From assembly GCA_015350385.1 (NCBI GenBank), contig WNKI01000001.1:5401010-5465009 (forward strand): a stretch of DNA of 64,000 bases, written 5' to 3'. A model generated the notes under the pieces. The model was given only the letters and a program-made list of their open reading frames with translations. It made no database searches and had not been told where the DNA came from. Below are positions 22,001 through 33,652 of this stretch, one piece after another. Position numbers and translations under genes: made by a program. Within the stretch, counting starts at the first letter, position 1. The number at the start of each line of letters is the position of its first letter. This DNA is from Aculops lycopersici (taxonomy: Eukaryota; Arthropoda; Arachnida; Trombidiformes; Eriophyidae).

Positions 22001-25000
22001 AACCAACTTGTGTGTCTGTGTGTGTGTGTGTGTGTGTTATATTGTAAATCCCATTGTGTGAGCCACAGGCTAGCCCATTCTAGCTTGAAGCGAACTTGTT
22101 GTGTTGTCACTATTGCCGCCACCGACTAGAGTCAAGTGAGCAGCTGAACTTGGCGGTAAGTCACCGAGTCTTAGGCCGACAGGTTAAGTTGTTGTCGTTG
22201 TTAAGTCAAGCTAGAAGCATGTAAACTTACATCAGTCAACATCATCGACAATCACTTTCACTGGCGACCATCAAGCGAGCGGCCGGCTAGCTTCCGATTG
22301 GTTGACTAGAGACTCCACTGACATTAGCGCTCGATACACTCTCACGTAGGCGGCACACAAACTCCATCATCGCTTTCGTGCCAACAACTACAACGCCAAC
22401 AAACTTGACGACTTCAATAATAATTTCCCATTGTAAGGCACGGCGACATTGGATTCCAATCGTCGTCTTTGCTGACTAGAGGCGAGAGGAGAGGAGAGGC
22501 TCAAGAAAACACAACACAAGACCAACCAGCGAGCGTCAAGGCGAATGGAGCGCCATTGACCCGGCGCTCCATTCTTACCTGTCATCATTTGCTGCCACTC
22601 TTACCTGGCTGACTGCTTACCAGGCTCATCCTTGCAACAACTGCTTTGTTGTTGGTGGAGTTGTTAAATTATTATTATTATTGTTGTTGTTGTCGTTGTT
22701 GCTGTTGTTGTTGTTGTTCAGCGTTCAAGTTCAAGTGCCGCCGGCTGACCGGCGAGAGAGTACAATGAGCAACTAACGGTAAATTTGCCTCGGGCGCGCA
22801 ACGATCGGAGACAAGAGAGAGGGACCAAAGTTACAGGAAGAGAGACGGAGAGAGGAAACAAACTATTAGTCGCCTCGCTTAGATTTGCTATTGGCGGGGC
22901 GCAATACGATCTTTCTTTACACAAATTTCGTCGTCTAAAAAGCTGAGGGGAGCGAAATATAATACAACAGAACAAGAGGAGGAAACTTGAACTTGCACGA
23001 GTTTAATAATAACCATAAAGCCTCTTTTGTCGTTTTGGGTTTGAGCGTAAGCCGTAGCTCTAGCTGCCACCAAAGCAAACGGAGCAAAACTAATAATGGT
23101 GTTACTTTCTCTCTCTCAATGTCTCTCGGTCTTATTCTAAATTCAAGTCTACAAACTCGACTCACCGAACACCGATTGTTTGGTGCCAAGCTAGCGGCGA
23201 GTTAATGGTAAGCGAGCTAGAGGAACGAGTAACTCACGCCTTTTTCGTCTCACCTGACGGCTCCAACTTACCTGTCTGTGCTCACTTCCTGCAGCGACGT
23301 AGCCAGACGACGCAGCAGTAATGGCAACTTTCCAAAGAGTCTCACGCTCATGGGCATCATCGATTGCCAATTTGCCGTGCGGGTTTTCTTAAATTCCGCC
23401 CAAGCTATTGGTGGCTATAACACCAGCACCACCGCCACCACTGAGAGTCAACGCTAATCAATCACCTCAACTACTATTTCTGTTCCCACACTCACAAACG
23501 CGACTGGAACCGCAACCACTTGCTGATCTTGCCAACTGGGTGCCAACGACATCAACCGCTTGCGCCAAAACAAACAACGAATGGCAAAACAAAAAACTTC
23601 GCCCAACTTGATCGAAAATCGGCGCCGACAATCAATTGCAACTGCGACCGACTCGCCTGCAATCGATCGCTTGAAAATGAAACTCAATCGTTTTGGTACG
23701 GAAAATTCAGGTACTCAAATTGGAGCGCCAGGTGCTCAAGCGACGAGTTAAACGGGACTTTGTAGACATTCAGCCTCCGGGCGATAGTCGGCAACAGCAG
23801 CACCACCAATTCGGAGGCCACTACTTGGCGCCAGGTTACCATCAAAGGCCACAGTTTCAACAATATTCCAGCAACAGCAACAATAACAACCACCACGCTA
23901 CTGGTGCTTCATTTGGAAATGGCGGCGGCGGCGGCGGCGCAGCTAACATCCAGCTAAGACCGACTCAATTTCAAAGTTTCCGGCCCTCCGAAGTCAGCAC
24001 CAACCAACAGTCGCCTCAATTCTCGAGGCCCGCCAATCAGGCGCCAAATTTGCATAATGCCATGAGCTATAGCCAGCGTCTCTATGCGCCAACAACTACA
24101 GTCCAATCGACCGGCACTAGCTCACATAGTCAGATCAAGAATGGTCAGTTGCTTATGATGCAGCAGCAGCAACAGCAGTATCAGCGCCAGTATCTCCACA
24201 ATCGCATTGGCTCGCACCCGACCCCTGCCACGCCCACTCATGGAACAACGCCCGCAAGTCTCGCAATGGACCCGCTCGAGACCTCGGCCTCCTCAATGGC
24301 CAGTCTCAATTTGGTTAACTTGAGCAATAGACAGCAGCAGAGGCCGCAACACTACGCAAATCTCACCATCTTGTCGCCAGGGTCAGCATCATCGTTACAC
24401 ACAACAACAGCAACAATCGGAAACAATAACCATAATAACCTCTACCAGGTCTACGCCAATCAGACGGCTCAGGTGCAGCCGGCGCCGTTCAACGATCCAA
24501 GCTGGCCGCTAATGTGGTACCTGGTAAGTACAAGTGCAAGTAGTTTTCTCACCAATATATTTAATATCACTCTCGCTTCGATCCTTTTCTCGCGCGCACT
24601 TCCGGTTCCTCCTTTTTCATGCTAATTCTAATGGCTGAACACTTGCCGATGCTCATGAAGGTCCTCGTCACTTCCGGCCATCAACTTGTTATTCTCGTCT
24701 ACTGGCGTCTACCCGACTAGTGTACATTTAATAGCGTCGCCCAAAATGTGGAACTTCCGTGGGCTTCCAATGGTTGAGGTTTAGCTTTTTATGGGTTGCG
24801 TGTGGCGTTCAAATCAGAGGCGCGAATAGATTTTCGCACTTTGTAGTGGGAAGAAAAAAGTCGCCTTGTCCAGCTATCTGTCGTGGTGGTCATCGTTTGA
24901 TAAAAACTTTCAAAATGTGAGAGCGGAACTCAAGCGTCGCCCAAAGTTGTTAACTCGCTTCGTTTTGTTTCTCTTCGTCGTTGTCGCCATCGTAGTGGTC

Positions 25001-28000
25001 AGTGTATCAAAAGCGCAGCTCGCATAGCGATCACTTAGATAACGACAACCGCCCAAAGAATGAGAAGCCATAAAAGTAGGTAGATCCACTCGAGTGTTTA
25101 CCAACCACTCGCTCGGTCGGCCGATGGACAATCGACGAGCGTGCAAACTAAGAGGCAACCGACAGCCAGCCGGCAAAATTCTCTCTCTCTCTCTCTCTCT
25201 CTCTCTATTCTTTGGCCATTGTTGCTTCGACTCGGCTTTCCGCGCTCTGATTTCCCTTCGGATGATTTATTGCGCGATGCAAGCGGCCAAACGAAACAGA
25301 CAAGATTTGACCGAGCGACCGGCCACTTCCGGCGATTGGCGGCAGATTACGTAACGCCGTTGCCGCTTTAGAATCCAACTCGAGCGTTGCGTTGCTTTTG
25401 CTGGCCATTGGTATTTTGCAGCTTCCAGTTGCACGTAAACTTGCGTGTTAGTGTCTCCCTCTCCCCCTCTCTCTATTCATCTATCGTTCATCTGATGGGA
25501 TAAAACAACGAGCGCTAGTCTTTTCACTGGTCCACTGGCAGCGCCAATGGAGTTGCCTCTTATGTCCTATTGTCTTTGCGATAGCGACAACAACAACAGC
25601 AACAGCAACAGCAGCAGCAACAGCAGCAGCAACAGCAAATTTGATCGGCCAACTTATAAAACATCGACGCCGACAGCGGTCGTCAAGATTGCAACGTTGC
25701 AATTTGCGTCGCAAAAGCGCGAGCACGTCGCAAAAAGCGTTACCTGCTTCCCACTACAAGAAAGAGAGCAACATCCTTGGGATATGGCCGGCGCACGTGA
25801 GATCTCGTGTCGTGTGTCCAATTGCTTGTTCGATGGATTGACTCAAAGTTACAACGAAACTTTGGCGAGATGGAGGCAATGGACTAGCACAAGCTTAAGG
25901 ATAATCTAGTTTGTTTCTCACACTTCTTACCCACTGGAGCCGCCGCCGACCAATTGAGTCGATTGCAAGCCGAGTTGTGACTTGCACGTCGACTGCAGCA
26001 CGCCCATCTAGTCACATACAATCAACAATTGTACGCAAAAGCGAATACTGGGTATCAAATTTGGAACCTACAGTGAGTTTTTTGTTTTTAACACTGAATC
26101 AGTCATGACTCGACTCTCAAGTCGACGCTCGTTTTTCCCTCAAGTAGTTGGAGTAAAAAACGCAACGCAACGCAACAAATTGCATCGCATCGATCATCGG
26201 CCAGCTCGACTCAATGAACCCGTGCCACTTGTTTGAATCGACAGGTGCGATTCCGATCTCGTTTTTGGTGTTGCTTCTCTCAGTTTTCAGGCGCCAGGTA
26301 AAACCAAGGAGTCTTTTTTCGCCTCTCAAGTGAGAGGAAAAACAAAGCGTTGCGGCTTTGCGATAATAATGAATGTGATACTGATACTTTGGCCGCTAAA
26401 GTGACGTCGGCGGCGGTGGCACTAAGAAACAATCGCTGAGCTACGAGCCGAACGGAATTAGATCTCTCTCTATCTCTTGAGAAGTGAGCACGAGTATCTG
26501 TTTGCTCAACATGATAAAAGTTTTCCCGACCAACAAGTGTATTGTATTTTTCCAACTTTGGTGATCTTGAACGCGCGCTCACCTCTGCTACCTGGAGTTT
26601 TGCAAGAAGTCGATTGTGTGTATATCTTTTTCTCGTTTGCTTGTTTATTGAGTATAGTGAAACAAAGCTGAGCAAGCAGAAGCCAGGCAAACGAGCACCC
26701 TTTTGTTCGCTTCCCACTTGAAAAAAAGGCTCTCCTTTTTCAAAAAGTCCACCTTGCTCCATTCGAACTAACTAAACATCAAGTTCGAAATCAAACTTGC
26801 AAAGAGCAACACCAGCAACTCGCTTTGAGTCTGTCACTTTGAGTTACAAGCTAAAAACTTCACAAACTCAAACTGACTGACTGACTGACGAGGAGATTGG
26901 ATTTCCCAATTTAAATCTGCCACTTTGTTTCAGTTTTATTGCAGTCTCAACTTGGAAAATCTTGAACTTGAAAATAGTCTTGTGCAATCTATTCTGCTTG
27001 GTGGTTGTTTGCAAATTTAGTGCTCTTTTTGCCGCTGAGAACACTCCAAAGTACGCGCACTAGTTTCTGCAAAGCCTCCAGCGACCGCTCGCTGGTGTAA
27101 ATCTCTTCAGCACGCACGCAACGAACAGGTAGCAGCGAGCAGTTAATATTGCAACAGTTAATAATGAAACACACACACACACACAAGCAGCCACTGCTGC
27201 TCTTTTCGATCACCTACAACGCCATTCATATCTCAAAGTCTCCCCTTTTCTTTCTAGTTTTTTCATGAAACCCAAGACAATGGCTGAAGAATCAAATCCA
27301 ATTCAATTCCAGTCGCGAGAGTCGCAATTTGCTATCACTAGCTGCTGGCAAGGGGTACGATTTGCTCGCCAATACGGCAGAAGTGGGAGCAGAAGCAACA
27401 GTGTGTTTCTAAGTGCATTTGGCGTATGTATCAAGCTCGATGGCTCTTGTCGCCTTTTCGATCTACTACTGCCACTGGCTCTAGTCTTGGTTGCTGCTGT
27501 TGAATGGCAGCCGAGTTTTCAATCTAAATCTAAATTGCAAAACCTGTGTGGCCACCTGTGAACTTACCTGCCGAGCGGTCACCAGGTAAGTCGACTGGAT
27601 GACCGCTCGGCAGGCAAGTTGTTGCTCTGATTTTTAGAACATGACATTGGCGCGCGCAAGTTACGAGGCTAAAGTCGCATTTAGATTCATTGACGATTGA
27701 AAACAACGAAGCAACAACAAAGACAGTCAGTGAGACAAACTTGCAAATTTCGACTCTCTTTAGTTCAGGTGACACAATTGCATTTAAGATGTGATCTAAT
27801 ATTACGCTTTGAGATCTACTACGAGCCAACGGTGGCTGTGTCCTCTCAGCAGGCAAGAGACCAAAAGCGACAGGTAACTTTTCTTGAAAGCCATACGCTC
27901 TCGAATTGAATATCGATGGCCTCCATTGATTGGCCATGTATTGAGATCATTTGAACGCCGGTTCACCTGACAGGTTGCTCACCTTATTTCAATTGTCTCC

Positions 28001-31000
28001 TCTCCTTCTGTCCTCCCTCTTCTTATTCCTCTGGATTTTCTAATTCACTTCGAGGGTTCAACTTTCCCTCGAGCCAACGGTTTAGGATTCGATTGTAATG
28101 CAAATTAGCCGCTTGATTCTATTAGGCAAACGCAGCGAAAGGTTTCCTGTTAGTGGTGGTAGAGGTAGTATGTAAAGTTGGGAGAACCAGTGACGATGTA
28201 TGACGTAATTGAGGCGAACGAGAGAGAGAGAGAGAGTGGTACTAATTTCGGATATGCCGCAAATCCAGCGCCGAGCTACTAGACATAAGTGGCTTCCATT
28301 ACTGCGGCTCGCAACGGGTAAATTTGGGCTCATTTTGCATTCAAGCCAACGAAAGGGACTACAATCATGACGACAACAAATACGATAGACAGGAGTCTTT
28401 GTACATTGGACTTGTTGTGTTTATCTTGCAAGCACAACTTTATATTTGTAGTCATCAGTGGCGGGGACATGAAAATTTTCCCGAAGCCGGCGGCGATATT
28501 CCCGAAATCTTGCATGCAAATTTCCATCTCCTCAAAAGGAATTTAGATTTCTCTTACTTTCCTGAATTTGGTCCATCTCGCTGAGCGCATTTGCTTGTCT
28601 TTGATAAACCAGAGACGAGAGAGAGCGCGGAAGCGGAAGTGGCCGCCAGCGCGCACCGGTTTCGTTTGGTTGTTTCGTATTCATTTTCGCTTTGCTCACC
28701 ACTACTGCTGCCACTGCTGCTGCGCGACTTGCGAGCTAAACTTGACTAGCTGCAGAGTGAACCAACCTCGACTGCAACCACCGACCGGAAGTATCGAGTT
28801 CCTAGCTTTGGATTCTCCTCCTGGGCGTGTGTTTGGTGGTGATATCGAGGCGCAAATACGCGCACCACGCGTGCAATTGCTTCCTAGCGGCCAGTCTAGC
28901 GTGAGATCAGTTATCGTGGCGTGGATCTCCTCTCAAGTTTTGTTTTCCCCTCCATTCGTTTTGTGTTCTATCAAATCTTCTTCCCCTTGTCTAGTCTCCT
29001 CCACTACTACATCTACCGTTAATAAATGGTTATCATCCAAAGAATGGTCGCCGATGAGCCGTTTGTCCCGCTCGTCTGCTCGCTTGCTAGCTAGTTGGCC
29101 AACCAATAGATCCGCCAGCCAGCCAGCCAGCTAGCGAGCTGATTATTCCGCTATTCTGCAAAACCAACTGACCGGAAGTGGGTAGACTCACTTGGGTGGG
29201 AAGATTTGGTTTGCCATCGAAAAGACAAATTGAATTGAGCTTGCTCCACACTCACCAGAGAGAGGCCAAGATTGCGTAACACGTGCCTCAATCGCTCTAC
29301 TTTTCTACCAATGCTTGCCCAGCGTGCGATGATGGATTACCAATTTGCCAAATCCAACCTGAGATCTACCTGAGATTGATTGCCGACTCTCCTCCAGTGG
29401 AGCTTGGGAACTAGATTACGCTGAAAGGCCATCAACTTGCTAACATTTCTTCTCCAACTCACCAACTCACCAACCAACCAACCAAACCAATCGAACCAAC
29501 CACTCATCCCACGCCATGAATTGGAACCGAATTGGAACCAACAAACCAAATGAACCAAACAAACATAGGACCAGGGGGCCAAAAACGGATTCGATCTCAA
29601 TGTTCAGGCAGCTTGGAAGATGGGCTTCACCGGCAAGGGAATCGTGATCACCATTTTGGACGACGGACTCGAGAAGGATCATCCAGATTTGCAGGCAAAT
29701 TATGTGAGTAGTACCTCCATCACAAGCTGAGTTTCCAATGCTCATTGTAGCGGCGAGCGCCGATTATTACTACTATCCAAAGATTTTCCCCACTAACGAG
29801 CTCCACTTTTACCTTTACCTCTACTCTTACCTGCCACCACTGCTGCTGCTCCAACCAACTACTATGTCACATCGACTTACAAACTAAACTAAACTAAACT
29901 AACACACAAACAAACACACAGGATCCCCTCGCCTCGTTTGACATCAACGACGACGACGCGGATCCCATGCCCAAGTACGATGCAAATGATTCCAATCGTC
30001 ATGGGACTAGGTGCGCCGGCGAGGTTGCAGCGGTTCCGGATAACAACATTTGCTCCATTGGAATAGCCTACAATTCGAAGGTTGGCGGCGTTCGCATGCT
30101 CGACGGCGAGGTAACTGATGCCGTCGAGGCGCGTAGCTTGGGTCTCAATAATCAGCACATCCACATCTACTCCGCCTCCTGGGGTCCCGACGACAACGGC
30201 AAAACGGTGGACGGACCAGGTGAGCTTGCAACGCGCGCCTTCATCGAGGGTGTGACTAAGGGGCGCCAGGGACTGGGATCTATCTTCGTCTTTGCCTCGG
30301 GCAACGGCGGCCGAGGTAAGTAGTGGTTGCGTTGGAACCTGCCGCTTCCGGTTTGGTGGAAAAAACTCGGTATCTATGCTTGCACACACACACACATACA
30401 TACACTTGCTAACCAATGAGTCTCGCCACCACCTGTGTGCTGCTCATCAAAATAATAATAATAATAACAACGTAGAGCACGATAATTGTAACTGCGACGG
30501 ATACACCAACTCAATTTGGACGCTGAGCATCAGTAGTGCCACCGAAAATGGCCTAGTTCCCTGGTACATGTAAGTAGATCGACGATGTTGCTCGTTCTCC
30601 TTGTCGCCACTTCCTCTTGGCGCCCTGAAACTAAACTCATCAACTCACCAACTCATCAGCTCGAGTTCCGAGTTCCGAGTTTCGACTCGCGCTATTTGTG
30701 ATTGCAGGCATCGCTTTAGTTTGGTGGACATTGTAATCTCGTTATGCTAGTCGACTAAAGTAGACGATGAGACAAAACCAACTAATCAATCATTACCTTT
30801 ACCCTCGCCACTCTCATTGTCCCTAACAACCCGAAACTTGAAACCACTCACTTACTTGCCCACCCATCCACTTGCTCAAATGAAAAACAACCTCACTTCC
30901 GGTGCGACGGCAAACACAGTGAAGCTTGCAGCTCCACTCTTGCCACCACCTACTCGAGCGGCAACCACGACGAGCGACAGATAGCCACCACTGACCTTCA

Positions 31001-33652
31001 CCACACCTGCACATCGAACCACACGGGCACCTCCGCCTCGGCGCCTCTAGCAGCTGGTATCTGTGCTCTAGTGTTGGAATCAAATCCTCGGCTCACTTGG
31101 CGCGATATGCAACACATTGTGGTCCGAACCGCAAGGCCAGCCAATTTGTTGGCGCGCGATTGGCGAACCAACGCAATGGGCCGCAACGTTTCGCATGCCT
31201 TTGGTTACGGACTGATGGACGCGGCCGCAATGATTCAAATGGCCCAACGATGGAAAACGATGCCCATTCAGTATGCCTGCGAGGTTGTGTCGCCGCCAAT
31301 GGAAAAGTATATCCCAGCAAAGGGTTACATCGAACTAAAATTGAGAGCTGGCTGCGCAAATGTCCGCTACTTGGAACACGTCCAGTCCAAGGTCACGCTG
31401 ACCGCCTCGCGTCGTGGCGACCTACACATTTACCTGACGTCGCCGCTGGGGACCCGAAGCACACTGTTGGCTCAACGGCCAAACGACCAAGCGGAGCAGG
31501 GTTTCCGCAATTGGCCCTTTATGACGGTGCACAGTTGGGGCGAGGAACCAAACGGAAGCTGGACATTGGAAGTACACAACGGAGGAAAGCCACAAAGTGA
31601 GTTACTGCCTTTATTTTGTGCCACTTTATACACCGCGCTTATCTTTATCCCAATTTTGCCACCTCTAGCGGTGGCGTCATGTTGTTGCTAAAGCCGATTA
31701 TCCCATTCATCATGAATTATTCTTTTTATTCCTCTTACTCTGTTAGAGCGACTTGGTTTTGTTTCTGCAACCTACCCTAGCCCTTAACCCTAGCCAAAAG
31801 TTCCAGCGACTTGCACTTCCGGCCCTCGGTAATCTTGGCCTGTTCTGCCTTGGCCGAGACTCTTTCTCTTTCATACTACCGACAAGAGCAAGCTGGCAAG
31901 ACGTTTCATGGCGACTGACTCAGTTCTTGACACTCTTAGCCATAGACGTCATAATAGCCCCTCCAAACTTAATCACTCACTTCTCAACCATAAATTTCGC
32001 TCCCACTTCCTGCCGACCTTCTCATTTGGTCGCCCGTAAAATTCCCCTACCAACCAATGAACCAATCTAATGACTTGATGATCTTTGCTCAATCTCTCAA
32101 TTAACTCGTCATCCTGATTCCGTCTTCATGTATCAACTAATCTCAACGAACCGTCTCCTCAGATCGCGCTTATCTCAAGAATTGGACACTGGTTCTCTAT
32201 GGAACCTACGAGGATCCAAACAAACACTTGACCGTCGACTCGTTGGACACGATGCCCTTACCGCCGTACGCAACTCCAGCGCCACCACAGCGGCCCGCGG
32301 GACCCATCGGCTCGTCGGGCGGCATACCGCAACCGGTGCAGCAAGGTGGCCGTGGCAACCCATCTTCACCAATATCCCCACAACGACCCGTTTCCGCTTC
32401 AAATCTACCGCCTCCTCCCATTTCATTGCCGGGTAGCGCAGCGCCCACTAGTCAGCCAGAGCAAACCAAGTTGGCATCCGGTGTTGCGCAACAACACCAA
32501 TATCCACATCACCACAATCAGCCTCCAACTCACTGGATACCTGGTAGTCCGCCGCCGATACCGCCACCTGTGGACGAGGACCAGAGACCACCTGTTTCAA
32601 ACATGCCAACTCCAACTACAACAACCACAACTCCGACCTCAACACCAACCACCACCACCCAGCAACCACCTGCTACCTCATCGTCGAGTTCAAGCTCGTC
32701 GTCGAGTTACTCTACGACATTCAAGACAGTAGTTACAACTTTGTCGGCCTCGAATGGACCACCAACTCAGTCTGCGGGGCCTACGAGTCAATCTCCGCAA
32801 CAAACAATGCCAACGACATCGACCACAACGCAGGCCACCTCCACAAACGGAAATCGTGTTGTACCAAACGACTTCGAGGTGGTGGTGGCGCCGCCGGGCG
32901 ATGGTCAGAACCAAGACAAGCATAAGCAGGAACTTGAACACCAAACAACCACGAGACCGCCATTGGGCGAGTCGGAAGTTTTGTGGTCAACCGGCGGGGG
33001 ATCGGTGACTGTGAATGACGTGCCAACTGTTGTACAACCCGTGCGGCCAATGAAGCAACCACCTTCCAATGATTACACCTCGCCAGTGGCACCATTGAAA
33101 CCTCCGGTTGGCAGCTCCGAAGGCTCAGGTCAGGTTAACACCGAGGCGACTCCAAATCAACACCTGGCCGGCTACCACCCCAACCAAAACCAGCAACAGG
33201 ATACTGGACTTGATCTGAACCAATTGGATTTGAAGCAAAACAAAGATTACAGAAGCAGCGGAGGTCAGCTAGTTATCTTGCCCTCAAATTCAAACCAGGA
33301 ACTGGATAGCAACAACCTCAACGGCTCGCCCACCCCAGTGACGGCCAAAACAACCACTCCAACAGGTGGCCTCAATACACCACCAGCACCAACAAACGGC
33401 CTGTCGAGCACCATGACAAACCAAATCGATGGCAACCCTGAGAGTACAAACCCAATCCAAAATCAAAATCCGAATAATAACATAGATAACCAAAGAAGCT
33501 CGTCTAGTCAGCGGCAGCGTCAGGGGAGCAGCTCGGCAGTATCGTCGACAAACATCAGATATAATGATATAATTTTGTCAAATGTTAACCTATTAATATT
33601 GTTACTAACGTCGGCTATCATTAATTATAAGTCGACGTTGCTCATGAGTTGA
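14432..33652 (+). CDS. FUR: Furin-type proprotein convertase, seven exons
   Basis: Exons 14432-15172, 23711-24523, 29569-29703, 29922-30315, 30476-30569, 30920-31596 and 32163-33652 join with GT-AG borders in consistent phase to give 1447 codons. The order is signal peptide (1-22), Ser/Thr-rich extension and S8 pro-domain (about 190-262). The internal site is RRLARRS; the release site is RRVKR|D after residue 262. A Gln/Asn/Gly-rich insert fills about 263-505. The subtilisin-like domain has Asp549 (ILDDG), His590 (RHGTRCAGE), Asn691 (ASGNGG) and Ser764 (GTSASAP). The P domain carries RRGDLHIYLTSP. The tail is about 430 residues of Pro/Thr/Gln/Asn with no cysteine, so the Cys-rich furin repeats are absent. 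It ends with a hydrophobic segment (about 1417-1438) and a nine-residue tail. It should cleave secretory precursors after multibasic sites in the Golgi or at the surface. Confidence 0.92.
14629..14657 (+). repeat. (CTA)n trinucleotide repeat inside furin exon 1
   Basis: A run of CTA/ACT units encodes a poly-Thr tract in the N-terminal extension of the convertase. It is likely to vary in length between individuals. Confidence 0.8.
19019..19044. repeat. (CT)13 microsatellite
   Basis: Uninterrupted dinucleotide run in furin intron 1, visible directly. Confidence 0.95.
22017..22037. repeat. (TG)10 microsatellite
   Basis: Uninterrupted TG run in furin intron 1, visible directly. Confidence 0.95.
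25181..25206. repeat. (CT)13 microsatellite
   Basis: Uninterrupted dinucleotide run in furin intron 2, of the same length as the run in intron 1. Confidence 0.95.
27561..27620. repeat. Inverted repeat with 21-bp arms and 18-nt loop
   Basis: Left arm 27561-27581 and right arm 27600-27620 are complementary at 20 of 21 positions, with the one A-C mismatch near the base. The 18-base loop contains CAGGTAAG. The whole unit is 60 nt, the size of a pre-miRNA hairpin. Pairing does not continue below the stem, which argues against an ordinary pri-miRNA. Function unknown. Confidence 0.6.
28221..28236. repeat. (AG)8 microsatellite
   Basis: Short AG run in furin intron 2, visible directly. Confidence 0.85.
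29881..29902. repeat. (AAACT)4 repeat in furin intron 3
   Basis: Four AAACT units lie just before the acceptor of exon 4 (ACACAG|GATCCC at 29920-29921). This acceptor has no polypyrimidine tract; the upstream sequence is A/C-rich. Confidence 0.85.

Larger units (their letters stand above)
15173..23710 (+). other. Furin intron 1 (8.5 kb)
   Basis: Donor CAG|GTAAGT at 15173 and acceptor TTCAG|GTACTC at 23709-23710 join in phase 0. The join completes the conserved pro-domain end (EEPQ then VLKLERQVLKRRVKRD). The interior holds only short, unrecognisable ORFs. It has simple repeats such as (CT)13 at 19019-19044, GAACC units near 17411-17440, TTTTAA units near 18551-18575 and TTG/TTA units near 22670-22720. 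Several CAG|GTGAG strings (for example 16757 and 18951) look like splice donors and could mark non-coding alternative first exons. That is inference only. Confidence 0.8.
24524..29568 (+). other. Furin intron 2 (5.0 kb)
   Basis: Donor CTG|GTAAGT at 24524 and acceptor CATAG|GAC at 29567-29568 join in phase 0, linking MWYL to DQGAKNGFDLNV at the start of the catalytic domain. No coding sequence is recognised inside. It contains (CT)13 at 25181-25206, (AC)n near 27171-27185, (AG)8 at 28221-28236 and a near-perfect 60-nt hairpin at 27561-27620, listed separately. Confidence 0.85.
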
